From contig JAHQIY010000002.1 of the NCBI GenBank assembly GCA_019054805.1, forward strand, positions 8,432,001-8,496,000: a DNA stretch of 64,000 nucleotides. The letters are read 5' to 3'. The notes below the pieces were generated by a model. It saw nothing but the letters and a program-made list of their open reading frames with translations. It ran no database searches and had not been told where the DNA came from. Below are positions 1 to 11,011 of this stretch, one piece after another; position 1 is the stretch's first letter, and each line of letters begins with the position of its first letter. The stretch is from Brachionus manjavacas (taxonomy: Eukaryota; Rotifera; Eurotatoria; Ploima; Brachionidae). A program made the translations under genes and the position numbers.

Positions 1-2
1 AA

Positions 3-674
3 CACCTCAACCAGTCTATTGAAGCCCACATTCAAAACTATCTGAATAGAAGACAGCTGAGCAAAAAAATCCTCAAGGACAGAAAAAAATTCCGAATTTC
101 AAAAAAAGTTCCGGTCCACGAACAAACTTCATTTCGCGTGTCAGACCGGATCGAAAGGTTCGAAAACTTGAACAACTCCATCAACTCCATCCACTCCAAG
201 TCGAAGGAAGCTGGTGACGAATTTAAAGTCTGGTCACCCAAAGTCATCGATTACATATGTAAAAAAAATAATAAAGTTAAAGTAAATAGAAAAACCTCGG
301 TTTTGAGTCACTCAAAATCGAACACGGTCAACCCCTCTGTGTCAAGCTATCACTCAGCAAACAAGTCTGAATCCAGCACCAAAGCCGAATCGTTGACTTC
401 GATTATTGAGGTAAACAAAAAGCAGAACGATGTGACAAGTTTGGAAGAGTTTCGCAAGAAGTTAAAGTCAGATCACATTGAGTTGATGAGTCAGGATGAA
501 ATATTGGAAGAGAAGTTAATTTTGGACAGGTTGTTGTTTAAGATGGACTGGAATTCGACTTTTGGCAGTGACTATGACTCTCTGAAAAAACGATACAATC
601 TTTTAAAGCTTTTCTTGAGTGGAATTAAATGCTCTAATTGCTCTCATTTGATTTATTTTCATCAAAATTTATAA
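3..674 (+). CDS. 3' end of an unnamed gene, possibly FAM13-like C-terminus (partial at left edge)
   Basis: An open frame runs from the left edge to a TAA at 672-674, giving 223 residues with no start in view, so this is a last exon or the 3' part of one. The stretch is clearly GC-richer than the flanking AT-rich DNA, which supports real coding. The protein is polar, basic and serine-rich, probably disordered in its first two thirds, then becomes helical and charged (SLEEFRKKLKSD, then EEKLILDRLLFKMDW) and ends in an aromatic/basic motif (LKKRYNLLKLFL). That pattern of an EK..L..LL helix followed by a (D)RY.L.K segment resembles the C-terminal conserved helix of FAM13 proteins, but the match is from memory and weak. 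A polyadenylation hexamer AATAAA lies at 748-753. No transmembrane segment is seen. It could equally be any other disordered cytosolic protein. Confidence 0.55.
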   Translation, partial: HLNQSIEAHIQNYLNRRQLSKKILKDRKKFRISKKVPVHEQTSFRVSDRIERFENLNNSINSIHSKSKEAGDEFKVWSPKVIDYICKKNNKVKVNRKTSVLSHSKSNTVNPSVSSYHSANKSESSTKAESLTSIIEVNKKQNDVTSLEEFRKKLKSDHIELMSQDEILEEKLILDRLLFKMDWNSTFGSDYDSLKKRYNLLKLFLSGIKCSNCSHLIYFHQNL

Positions 675-1655
675 ATATTTATTAAAAAAATTTATTGAAT
701 AATTAAACTCGGATATTGTTTATTTTTAGATTTTAACTAAATTTCTGAATAAAAATTGTTGAATTTTTCTTTCATTTTTTTTTTGAATTTAAAAAAAGAT
801 TTATAAGTTGGTGTCCATTCTAAGCTTAAAAAAAAAACTTTTCAAACGAAAATCTATATCTCTTTTAAAAATCCAAGTGCCATTTAAAAGCAGAGTTGTT
901 TCAAAGTCTCAAAAAAAAAATCGTCATTAAAAAAATTTTGATTTAATTTTTAAATTTTAAAGTCTGATCTTGGACTTTTTTTAATCACTTGGACTTTAAT
1001 TTGTTGCAATGCTTTTGTAACAAAGAAAAGAATATCATTCTAACATGGTGGCTAAAATCAATCTGTGACAACTCTTTTTTAAACTTTTTTTTTTGAAACA
1101 TTTTTAAGACTAAAGAATGATTAGGCCGAACATTAGTATGGATCTGTCTCCATCATTTAATAGATAACCTTTTTAATTATTTATGTATTTTCAGTGACAA
1201 AATAAAAATTATTAAAATCTTGAAATATTCTATTTTTTTGAGATTATTTTTTTTAAGATAATTTAAAAATTTTTCAAAATTTAATTTCGATTTTTTTGAC
1301 AAAATTTAAAACCTTTTTTAGTGTGAATTATCATTTAAATGTATTTTATATTTGAATTACTGATGCAAAATTATTAGCAGATTTATTAATTAAATAATAA
1401 TTTAGTCAAAAATTTACGCTTCGTGGTTAAAAAAATTTAACCAGATTTATATTAGAATTTTCTTTCAATTTTTTTTAATTGTAAACACACAAAATCAATG
1501 TTTTTTTAAGGAATCATTTTAAAAATCATTGGAAATTTAAGAAAAGAAATTACATAGAAAGTAACTTTTTCAATATAAATCAATTTATTCTTTTTTTATT
1601 TTTAAATAAGGTTATAATTCACTGGATGGACTTATTAATAATTTGCAATATAATT
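675..1655. other. AT-rich non-coding stretch with a hAT-type repeat fragment
   Basis: No open frame of note. A sequence starting at about 893 (CAGAGTTGTTTCAAAGTC) matches the terminal repeat of the hAT-type MITEs at 48517, 58172 and 61527, and GGACTTT motifs near 975-1000 look like its other half. The copy is decayed and I cannot place its ends. Confidence 0.5.
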
Positions 1656-1674
1656 TTATCGTAAAGACCGTATT

Positions 1675-1760
1675 TTAAGAAGCACATTCAAACATTGGAA
1701 TCTGCACAAAGGAGAGCAACTAGACTGGTGGAAGCAGTGAATGGCCTAAATTAAGAATAA
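1675..1760 (+). mobile_element. CR1-like LINE fragment (reverse transcriptase 3' region)
   Basis: Translation of this short stretch reads KHIQTLESAQRRATRLVEAVNGL. It matches the 'LEKVQRRATKLISGLKNL' segment of the CR1-like LINE at 8650-9352. Only this scrap of the region after the RT core remains. Confidence 0.6.
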
Positions 1761-2164
1761 CACTTAGTAAAGTTCAAATGGACATCAATTCAGGAAAGAC
1801 TTGTGAGAGGCTAGCTTGTTTTGAAGTAGAGATTTATAAGTAAGATAAAGTTACTTAACCATTAAGCATTTTACAGAACTAAATTATCTCTTTTAGAAAA
1901 CAAGTTATTCTAGTTTTTCTGAATCGATACGATCGAATTGAAATACATGTATCTTACGATAATTTTTAAAACTAAAGATAAGGATATGTGATTTTATGTA
2001 AAATTACATTAAATTGGCAATTTATTATTTTTTAACTAATGTTTCTTGAAAAAAAAAGAATTGCTAATTTTACATCATTATTTTTCTTATTTGTATTAAA
2101 ATTATAAATTAAAAATTATTTTACTTGAAAAAAACATTTTTTTTTTATAAAATGATTGAAAGTG

Positions 2165-3240
2165 AAATTAATTTTCAGCAATTTTTGAAGCCAAATATGA
2201 CTATTCCGGTGTTTCAATCAGAGGAAAAGTAGGGATCTCAGAATGAAGATGAGTACGAAAATCCATTACCGGCAGAAAATAACAAGCATAAACACTCACG
2301 AGTCATATTGTTCTTTAAAAAACAATTAGTGAAAAAAGGGTCTTAATACAAAACGCATGAAATTCAATGTGGTAAGAAAGTGTATTACAAGTGAGTTTTT
2401 TCAGGTTGTCCAGCGGAAACAGCAGGCAATTTTTAACTGAACATGATAGCAATGTTTTAGATTATGAAGTTTCAATTACAGGTAAATTAATTCACCTTGT
2501 AAGAAAAAAAATTTCGTGTTGTTTTATCAACTAATAGAAAATTTGAAAATGCTAAAAAACGAGATCTTTTGGTTGTGGATGCAACATATAAAATTTTTTT
2601 TCAAGGGTTTCCATTGTAAAAAAGTGGCACTACTTATTATCAAAAACATTTTTATCCGCTGAGCGAGTTATGGATAAAAAATTGACAATTAATGATGTCA
2701 AAACTAAAAAATTATTTATGATGGATCTGCATATGTTACAATTATCATACAATCAATCAAAGTTTGATATTTGGTAATCAAGTGTTTAAGAAAAAATGGT
2801 CCGATTACAAATAGTTTTAAGTATATTGGGATAAAGAATGGATCAAATCAAATTATTTTGGTTTGCTCGAAGGTCATGCTCCAGGATAGCCAAGCACAAT
2901 TAAAAGATTCAATCGATAAAAAAAGTTCATATTTTCAGAAATAGAATACCTTTTACTCACTTTCTTGAAAAATTATTCTTAACATTGGTCAACAGATCAA
3001 GTTATCCTCTATACTTTCTTTCAATACAAAGATGATTTCGGTTAGTGACATTGGATTAACAAAATTGGAAGTTTTCATCTTGCTCATGTATGGATTACCT
3101 CAAAGATTATATGTGTAAGCATATTATTGTCGTTTTGCATTCAAAGAAGTCAATTCAAGTTCCAGAAAAATACTTGGATTCGGAATTTGGTTGCAAAACC
3201 GAGACCAGAAAGAAAGAAAAAAGTAATGCCTTGGAATGTT
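2165..3240 (+). mobile_element. Decayed Mutator-like (MULE) transposase
   Basis: Several frames carry MULE landmarks in the right order. At about 2530-2620 the translation reads KRDLLVVDATYKIFFQGFPL, the usual 'DGT(F/Y)K...GFP' block around the first catalytic Asp. At about 3075-3160 it reads CSCMDYLKDYMCKHIIVVLHSKK, a SWIM zinc finger (CxC...CxH) typical of the MULE C-terminus. The reading frame is interrupted by stops and shifts, so it is inactive. No terminal repeats were recognised. Confidence 0.65.
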
Positions 3241-3958
3241 AGGCAACCAATTATTTTTTTATATTTAGTTAAAATTTGGAAAAATATTTAGTTTTAAACT
3301 TGATTTTTGTATTAAATCTGAATTTTAAAATAAATTATGTAATTTCATTATTTTTTTTTTATTGTTAAAACCTTTGGACTTTCGCCCCTTCAGGGTTATG
3401 TTTATTAAAATAAGAGAATAAAATTTAATAAAAAAAAGTAAATTATTACAAGTAAATTAAAGAAAACATAGTTTCAGATTTTTATTTTTGAGAATTTAAT
3501 TTTACTAATAAAGAGTTGTTTAAAAGATATAAGAAAAGGATAATAGTTGTGGCTCACAATCAATGTCAAATTTATCACCTAGATTAAGATCTGATTTAAG
3601 AAGCATAGATGTGATAGGTGAAAGTATACAGAGAGGAGTTTTCTTAGAACCTTCTCTCCTTATACTGCTAGTACAAAAAATGGTAATTTTATATTAATTA
3701 AGTATAAATGGTGACAAATTAGAAATTTTAATTAATGAATTAGAACACGCCCAAAAAATTGCGTATTTCCTAAACAATCCTAAACAATTAACAATTTTTT
3801 GTTAATTGTTTAGGAAATTCGTCCCTAAATGCTTATTACCAGAAAAAAAATTTATTTTAGAAAATTCTGAACCTATTTTTTTTTTTTTAAATTATTTACA
3901 GTTTTTATCTAATTTTACGGAAAATTACACAATTTTTGTAATTAGATATAACTTAACT
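3241..3958. other. AT-rich non-coding stretch with one hairpin
   Basis: No gene seen. An inverted repeat at about 3766-3816 (TTTCCTAAACAAT arms) could form a hairpin. The segment at 3540-3665 is less AT-rich and may be LINE-derived, but I could not match it to a family. Confidence 0.4.
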
Positions 3959-4100
3959 TAATTGTCCGAAATAAGTGACATGTCTTTAAAGTAGAGTTCT
4001 CTATTTTTGTGACACGCTGTTTTAACATGTAAAATATTCTTTAGTGTCTCCAAAAAATTTAAATTTAATTTTATTACATGCTACTTAATTCGGATAATTA
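3959..4100. repeat. Small MITE with ATCCGAATT-type terminal inverted repeats
   Basis: The left end (TAATTGTCCGAAATAAGTGA) and the inverted right end (TAATTATCCGAATTAAGTAG) are complementary over about 22 bases. The interior has a short palindrome (AGAGTTCTCT). The same family occurs at 16897-18015, where a LINE sits inside it. No target duplication is evident. Confidence 0.5.
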
Positions 4101-4134
4101 CGCTACTAGTACAGTACGTTTCTGATATAAGTAG

Positions 4135-4975
4135 ACAGCTTGCTTAAGTCGCAGTCATGTTCAGTAGTCTTTTCTAGGTACAAAAAAGAGGGTGATAATC
4201 TAAACTTAAAAATCTATGGAAACAGAAAAGTGAGCCAAAAAGAAATGAAGTTTCTTGGTATTAAATTTGATTCTAAGTTAAATTTTAATATACTAGTAGA
4301 CGAAATTAAAGAACGCTGCAACAAAAGGCTAAATATTATTAAGATTTTGTCAAACAAAAAATGGAGTCTCAATCAAAACACGCTAGAAAATTTATATAAA
4401 TCTTTAGTCGGATCAATTTTAGACTATTCTTTTCCTTGCTTGAATTCATTTTCAGAAAATAATATTAAAAAGTTACAAGCAATTCAGAATACAGCACTCA
4501 GATTTATCCTTAAGTTAAAATATGATACTCCCTTCAACATCGTGCAACATGAAGCTTTTAATAAACTTAAATTACTAACAGTCTCAAATCGGCTTTTTGT
4601 GTTGAGTGAGAGATATGTTGGGACAGGACTGAGTCATTCTATTCCATTAGTTGTAAGACTGGTGGAGGAATACAAAGAAGTATTCGAATCAAGATACATA
4701 GAATATCCAACTCCATTGTGTAATTGCTACCTTACTATTTCTTCTTTTTTTCCAGAAACTTGAACTATTTAAACATGTGCCACATGAAACAATCTTTTCC
4801 AATTTATGTCTTTAAAACTTTAATTTTTTTTTAGCTTTTTTACTCTATTTTGATTTTTTTTTTTTTTTTAATTTTATTAACTTTAATTTTATTTTAATTT
4901 TTTTATTTTATTTTTAACTTATTCTGAAGGAGCTCTAGCTCGGTACAGAAAACAAATAAATAAAATAAAATAATT
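4135..4975 (+). mobile_element. 5'-truncated LINE, jockey-type (copy 1): end of RT domain plus 3' UTR
   Basis: The frame 4140-4763 encodes the end of the reverse transcriptase: the 'EIKFLGIKFDSKLN' motif (here EMKFLGIKFDSKLN), the helical thumb, and the conserved C-terminal stretch ending PLCNCYLTISSFFPET. It is the same family as 16940, 24493 and 58912. The 3' UTR is T-rich and ends in the family's conserved stem-loop (GAGCTCTAGCTCGG, about 4929-4943) followed by an AAAT-rich tail. The 5' end lacks endonuclease and RT palm. The frame is still open over 207 residues, so this copy is fairly young. RT of this type copies its own RNA into nicked chromosomal DNA. Confidence 0.85.
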
Positions 4976-5517
4976 AAGCAAATGCTCTGAACTGTGCTAG
5001 AACAAAAAGAAATGTTCTAGAGCATGTTCAAGAAATATCATGATATCATGTTGTATCCACTAATTGTATCAATTTTTTATCATTTGGCAATAGGGGAGGT
5101 TCTATAGAATTTAATCAATCGTGTTAATTTTTGTAATTATTTATTAAAAATACTTGTACATGCGCTAGAGAAAAAATTAATGTTCTACAGCATGCTCTAG
5201 AGCTGCTTTAGCAGTGCCCTTAACACTGTCAACTTATTTCTGAAACGTTATAAAAAAATAACAAATAAACCTTAAAATTTTTTCCAATAAACTGTTAAAT
5301 TTTTGGGCGTAAACATTTTTTGACGAATTCACTAAAATAATTTTACCAATTTCAATACTTAATTTCAATACCAATTTCAAAACTCAATACTTAAGCATGT
5401 TAAAATTTGAAATATAATTACGCAATTATTTTTAAAAATGTAAAATAGAAAAAAAAAACTCGCCATTTGTAGATAATTTTTCCATTTTCAATATTTCGTT
5501 CATGGTCAAATTTTAAT
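4976..5517. other. AT-rich spacer, no gene seen
   Basis: A 'CTAGAACA...TGTTCTAG' motif recurs near 5010-5030 and 5180-5205 (GTTCTAGAGCATG / GTTCTACAGCATGCTCTAGAG), which suggests a small diverged repeat. Nothing coding. Confidence 0.4.
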
Positions 5518-5549
5518 TTATTTATTAAATCCAAAAATTTTCAAAACAA

Positions 5550-7617
5550 TTATTTTCGTTTAAGACGGACAACTTTTTTATTAAAATCACTTAATAACAA
5601 ATTAATCGATTGAGACTTAACAGCTTTAAGTGTTTTTACAGGCCCGATCGCCTGATTTGGACTCAAATTTTCGAAAGATTCATTTTTTAAAGCTTCTGAA
5701 CTGACAAAATCTATTTTGTCTATTTTGTCAATTAAGTCATCTTTTTCCCTGCTGAACTCTTCGTTTTGAACATAAAATTTGGGTCTTTCCGCTTCATCTT
5801 CTTCATTGTTTGAGCCAAGCTCGCTTTTTATCTCCCGCTGAACAAGACTCAGTCTTGAATCGGTTTTCCTAAAGTCTCCGGACGAGAAAAATTTCTTTTT
5901 AACTTTGGGCTCAGACGAGTTAACTTTGTTAAACAAAAGAACTGAATTGTTGTTGAGGCCAACGTTTGCTTTGCCGATTGGCAGCAGCTTTCTGTGGCCT
6001 AACCTTGACTCAGCGTTTTCAACCACGTCTGCATTTGCCACAGCCTGTCCACTTTTCATGCTCAGCGACAAACTCTTTTTCATCCTTGCCTTTTCCTCCA
6101 GCGCCATTTCGCCTTCAACACTGCACCTCTGCGGCTTCATCTTTACCACAGGCTTTGCCAACTGCACCAGCCTCACCGGCTTAGTGGCCGCTGTGGCCTT
6201 GCTCTTCACAGCAGGCTTCTTTGTGCTCGTCAAGCTCGCTTGGTTGTTGCTCACAATTCCGCCTCCATTTTTGGACCTTATGTAAAACTTGATCCAATTG
6301 CGGATGGTTTCCAGATTGCCAAAGCTCGAGTTGTTCACTCTGGTGTGCGGATTGGCCTCTGATATGTCGAGTGCGGCAATGGCCAGGGCTTTGCCCACAT
6401 CTGCATAGTGCTCTGTTTGAAATTTGGGCGGCAGGTCTGTGTGCAATGGCGGGCTGATGGTGCCAAGGCGAGGATTGCAGTTGGCCGCCGCCGCAATAGT
6501 GTTCATGGTTCGGCCGGACGCGTACGAGCACTCAAGAGTGTAGCTGTGGATCAGGCCAAGGATTTTGTACATTGCCACGCGGCCACTGCCCTCTTTGGAC
6601 AGGCCTTCCCGTTTGTCCTTCATAAACATGTTTTTGACCGAAAAGTTGGAGCCCTCGAAATCAAAGTGCTGGCTGTTCATGGACACCAGTTTGGCAAAGA
6701 GCACATTTTCAATTTGGTACAGTTCGTTGTCAATCGAGTTTCCGTAGATGAAGCAGCCGCGTTTGGCAGCATGGCCATGCAAGTCAACATAAAAGGCTAT
6801 TCCACTCCACAGCGGATTTATGAGCGCAAGTTGAGGGTGGCTGAGATGGGCCGCCTTTGGGTTCGGCCTGAGCTCATCAGACGACGTCTCTTCTTCATCC
6901 GAATTTTCATTTCCTATTTCGAGCGACTTGCTATGCTTGAGTTTTTGTGGCGCCAAATCGTTTTGACAGCTGGTCACAAACGACCTAGACCTGGTCAAAT
7001 TGGTTGGCAAAATTCGCTCCGAATTGAACAGGGCTGATGATGACATAAATTTTTCGGTGCTTTTTTTTCTTCGGTCATGGTCAAGTTTGAATAGGTGCTG
7101 GAAGCAAAGGCCATCGTGCTCCTTGCTAGTGCGATTGGTCACGTGATGATAGACCAGCAGGCTTTTGACGGCATATATGCTTGGATGTCTGTCAAAATCG
7201 GGCTCTTTGTACACCCGGTTTAGATTGACTCCGCACTGGTCGGTGCGGTAGTGGCCGCGCGAAACACCGTCCGGATTCAGCATCGGAACCAATTTGAAGA
7301 CAAAGTTTCGCCTCAATATTTTTGACCTAGGGTCGTCTTTTCTTAGGATGAACTCTAGAAAACCATTGAAGACAAACGATGCCGGTGTTTCGCCTGGGTG
7401 CACACGGCTCGAAATCACATAGACCCTTTTGTTATCGAATTTGAGGCATCGTGGGTTGGGTTCTGCTAGGCTTTTTGGGAACAAGCATTCCGGGTCGAAT
7501 CTGGGCTCGGCTTCAAATGTCAAATTGTTACAAGCGCTCACTGTTACCAAATCAATGCGTCGTTTGTCCAGCGAGTGGCACAGCAGCTCTCGGTGGTAGT
7601 ATATGGTCTCGTCATTA
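5550..7617 (-). CDS. AGBL5: Cytosolic carboxypeptidase 5, exon 2 (catalytic domain and C-terminus)
   Basis: This exon encodes 688 residues of CCP5, the M14D metallocarboxypeptidase that removes branch-point and chain glutamates from polyglutamylated tubulin in the cytosol. Visible landmarks: NDETIYYHRELLCHSLD at the start, SSRVHPGETPASFVFNGFLEF with the first zinc ligands (HxxE), LNPDGVSRGHYRTD, GVNLNRVY, then DLHGHAAKRGCF with the third zinc ligand, and SYTLECSYASGR with the catalytic Glu. After the domain comes a Ser/Lys-rich tail of about 270 residues, probably disordered, ending VVRLKRK. The acceptor is AG at 7618-7619, so the exon starts at 7617 and its first base completes a codon begun in exon 1 (14142-14716). 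The apparent Met at 7550 is internal. Joined length is about 880 aa against 886 for the human protein. A polyadenylation hexamer on this strand lies at about 5518-5523. All catalytic residues are present. Confidence 0.93.
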
Positions 7618-8081
7618 CTTAAAATTTTTTTATTTTAAATATGAAATTTATTAAAATAACAAAATATTCAAAATTTTAAAAATTATTTTAAAGAAATCGT
7701 CAAGTTCAGCACCAAAAGGAATTTAACCTGATAAGGACTCAGATGATGAGTCAATACAAGATCCAAGAGACCAAGAATAGATTCAGCAACACAAGGACAA
7801 GAAATGTCTTCCGAAAAATGTGGAACTAAAATGTCTTAGAGAAGATACTCGGCTTGTCCAAATAAATGTGGTAAAATAAAAAAAATTTTGGTAAAAATAT
7901 TTTTAGTAATTTTGTAATTAATTTGGTGCCAATGTTAAAGAAAATAGTGTCATATTATTTATTTTCTTATTATCCAGTGTAATTTTAATAAAATTGGGGA
8001 AAAAAATATTTGGGGCATATAAAATTAATAAGTCAAATGTCTTTTGGAGAGTTTGTGGCCAATTGATCTATATAAATTTTT

Positions 8082-8411
8082 GGGGCTAATCAATTTCATA
8101 ACCAGCCGGTATTATTTTTTATCGAGATAAAAACGCTTTTTAATTTATAGACTAGTTGGTCTCAAAATTTAATTTTATGAACAATTTTTTTTTTAAGTCT
8201 CGTTAAGAAAAAATTTGATATTTGAAAAAAATATAAAAATTTAAATTTTGTTTAATTTTAATTTTTTATTTCTTAAATTAAATTTAGCTATGTTACCAAT
8301 TTTTGAAATCCTTTTTCTCAAATACATTTTGGGACCAACTAGTCTAAAATTTAAAAAGCGTTCTTATTTCGATAAAAATAAGACCGGCTGGTCGTGAAAT
8401 TGATTAGCCCC
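8082..8411. mobile_element. Foldback MITE with perfect 8-bp target duplication
   Basis: The ends are GGGGCTAATCAATTTCA and its complement TGAAATTGATTAGCCCC. The arms stay similar for about 100 bases (ACCAGCCGGT..., GACTAGTTGGT...). Both sides carry the 8-bp duplication AAATTTTT (8074-8081 and 8412-8419), as hAT-type elements make. No coding sequence. It lies in the AGBL5 intron. Confidence 0.85.
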
Positions 8412-8649
8412 AAATTTTTATTTCTATTTTGTAATAATTTTTTTTATAAAATTAAATAAATGAAGTATTAATGAATCTTTAATGACAAGGACACTAACTA
8501 ACCTTTAAATTGGAATTTTAAATAGAATAAAATAATTTAAGTAATTTAAAATTTTTAATTTTCTTTGCAGAAGCTCATTTTCAAAGTCAACTGATTTTTT
8601 TTATGTCTGCAAATATCTAAAAAAAATTGTGTAGACAGAATTATGGATA

Positions 8650-9352
8650 ATAGTTGAATTTGGATAAGAACAGAATGCTACACATGATATATATAAATCA
8701 TGACTTAAAATGGAACGTTCAAATACGAAACTGTACAGCGAAAGCAAACAAAATATTAGCCATGATTAGGAAAGCATTTAAGTTCCGAGAAAAAAATAAT
8801 ATCAAGCTTCTTTATACATCGTTAGTGAGACCGCACTTAGATTACGCTATTAGCACTTGGTGTCCGTATCTCGAGAAAGACGTTATCGAACTAGAAAAGG
8901 TGCAGAGAAGAGCCACAAAACTTATTTCAGGGCTTAAAAACCTTGACTATGCGCAACGTTTAAAAGAACTTGGACTTAGTGATCTAAATACAAGGAGACT
9001 ACGAGGAGATCTAATTCAAATGTACAAATTGGCAAACAATCTAGAGAAAGTGAATTTTGTAAGTGGACTTGAAATCGGTTATGAATCAAGCTACAATTTA
9101 AGAAGGCACATAAAATCAATGCATCAAAGCAAGTTAGGAATTGTCTACCAAGATTTTACTTTTTTGTTAATAGGGCTGTTAACGATTGGAACAGTTTGCC
9201 GGTGGATGTGGTCGAAGCATCAAGTTTGAACTCTTTCAAATCGAAACTTGACAAGTGGCTCTTTGAAAATCGCGAAGTATCTGCTACAGCTCAGTAGAAC
9301 TTGCTTGAATATTATTCAAGTTGCAGATTATTTTTACTACTACTACTACTAA
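8650..9352 (+). mobile_element. CR1-like LINE, 5'-truncated (RT 3' region and (TAC)n tail)
   Basis: The frame 8654-9229 encodes the region after the RT palm: YINHDLKWNVQIRNCTAKANKI, then LLYTSLVRPHLDYAISTWCPYL, LEKVQRRATKLISGL and LNTRRLRGDLIQMYK. A shifted frame continues with AVNDWNSLPVDVVEASSLN and SFKSKLDKWL. This is the standard order for the CR1/L2-type group. The 3' end finishes in a (TAC)n run near 9337-9351. Endonuclease and catalytic palm are missing, so the copy is dead. Relatives in the window: 1675, 29828, 53505 and 54985. Confidence 0.85.
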
Positions 9353-9850
9353 AATATGTCTCTGCATTTAATTTTTCAATAAAAATTATTTTTTTAAAGA
9401 CAATTTTTTAGAATGATCATAAAAATAGAAATTAAAATTTTCCATAAAATTTATCTTGAAAAACAAGTCAAGTAAGTGAAATTTGCCACTTTCGGAAAGT
9501 GGCAAAGTTAGAAGAAACTTCTTGAAAATTCACGGTCAAATACTCAAGCAAATTTAATCACCTTACATGTGAGTTTAAGGCCTCTTTTGAAAAATTTCTG
9601 GAATCAAAATCAAAATTAGTTTGATTTCATTCAGAAGATGGGAAATAGCCCACTGACAAGTAGACCTTTTTGGAAAATAACAAATAAATTTAGAACATAA
9701 GACACTAAAAGGATCAAATTTAACTCCAAAGTTGATTTCAAATGATAAAGAATCAGAAATATTATACTGATTTAATTAATACTAAGAAAGATGTCGAAAT
9801 AACTAATTCTAACTCTGAATTAATTTATCTCTTCGAGAGTTCCGAAAGCG

Positions 9851-10187
9851 GGCAATGTGAAATATTAGTACAAAAATTACAGTACAAAAAGTAATAATTT
9901 TTTTTCTAATTGTGTAAAAATGATTCTGTAAACAGTACAATATTGTACAAATTTTTTAGAAACGAATACCAAGCTCTGCAAAAACTCTGCATTTTTCTGT
10001 AAAATGCACACCATCAAAAAATATATGATTAATATATGCAATAAATTGCAGAGTTTTTGCAGAGCTTGGTATTCGTTTCTAAAAAATTTGTACAATATTG
10101 TACTGTTTACAGAATCATTTTTACACAATTAGAAAAAAAATTATTACTTTTTGTACTGTAATTTTTGTACTAATATTTCACATTGCC
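9851..10187. mobile_element. Foldback MITE with perfect 141-bp inverted arms
   Basis: Left arm 9851-9991 and right arm 10047-10187 are exact reverse complements over all 141 bases as I read them, with a 55-bp spacer. The ends read GGCAATGTGAAATATTAG. CGAAAGCG is duplicated on both sides (9843-9850 and 10188-10195); counting one more base gives a 9-bp duplication CCGAAAGCG. Long arms, a GG start and an 8-9 bp duplication fit a MULE- or hAT-type non-autonomous element. Identical arms imply a very recent insertion or gene conversion. It sits inside LINE RT sequence. Confidence 0.93.
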
Positions 10188-10274
10188 CGAAAGCGTGGAA
10201 AACTTCGAACATTACTAAGATTCAAAAAAAAATCTCTTCTTTACAAGATCGTTTGAATCATAGACCAATTGTTA

Positions 10275-11011
10275 CAGTCGTTCCTCCGTATAACGAGACC
10301 CCATAAAACGAGAAACTCTTTATAACGAACATTTTATTTGGAACCGATTACGAGCAATACAAAAAAATATAAAAATGTTTTCGATAGAACGAAAACTTGA
10401 TTAAACGAGCTTATTTTGAAAGACCGCTTAATAATTTTCTTAAGAAAAAAAACTTTCACACTTGTGTATTAAGAAAAAAGATTAAAAAAAATGAAAATAA
10501 AACAATTAATTTTCATTTTATAATTGAATATAAATAACTGAAAATACTTGATTGTCTAATCTAATTGAAAAAAATGACAGATAAACTTGCTCAAAAAAAA
10601 AGAAAGTGTATCTCGCTTGAGACTAAAATAGAAATTATAAAAAAACATTGCGATCAAAAAATAACTAACACTACACTTTCTAAAGAATACGGCGTAAAAA
10701 GATCGACAATATCTTCAATTATCTCGTCGAATAATAGAACACTACGAAAAAAATTTAGTGAGTAGCATTGAAATTCAACTACATGCTCTAGAGTTTGCGA
10801 AAATGTAAGGCCATCGTGAATTCAAAGCTAGTAATGGAAAAAAAGCTTAATTTTTAGTTTTATTTATCTTTTTTTTTTACTTTTTCAATAAAATTTAAAA
10901 AAAAAAATAAAAATTGCCCATCCTTTTCAATGGGATTTCGATAGAACGAGTTTCGATATAACGTGCACAAAAATTTTCGCCCAACTTGCTCGTTATACCG
11001 AGGAACGACTG
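10275..11011 (+). mobile_element. pogo/Tigger-type DNA transposon, internally deleted, with CENP-B-like DNA-binding ORF
   Basis: Terminal inverted repeats CAGTCGTTCCTCCGTATAAC (left) and its near-complement GTTATACCGAGGAACGACTG (right) are flanked by TA dinucleotides at 10273-10274 and 11012-11013, the Tc1/mariner-superfamily signature. The frame 10565-10765 (66 aa) reads KRKCISLETKIEIIKKHCD, then TTLSKEYGVKRSTISSIIS. This is the psq-type helix-turn-helix of CENP-B/pogo transposases, which binds the element's ends. The catalytic DDE domain is gone, so it could move only with help in trans. It is inserted in the LINE of 9500-11690. Confidence 0.9.

Noticed and set aside
138-140. GTG at 138 as start of the first gene
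   Set aside because: The frame is open to the window edge with similar composition. A GTG start would be unusual for a nuclear gene, so the gene is treated as partial.
5905-7037. Open frames on the plus strand and in other frames across the AGBL5 catalytic exon (for example 6408-7037, 209 codons)
   Set aside because: They are antisense or shifted shadows of a well-supported exon with catalytic motifs. The GC-richer composition there lengthens chance frames.
9877-10128. 83-residue minus-strand frame as a gene
   Set aside because: It lies wholly within the arms and spacer of a foldback MITE and exists because the arms are palindromic.
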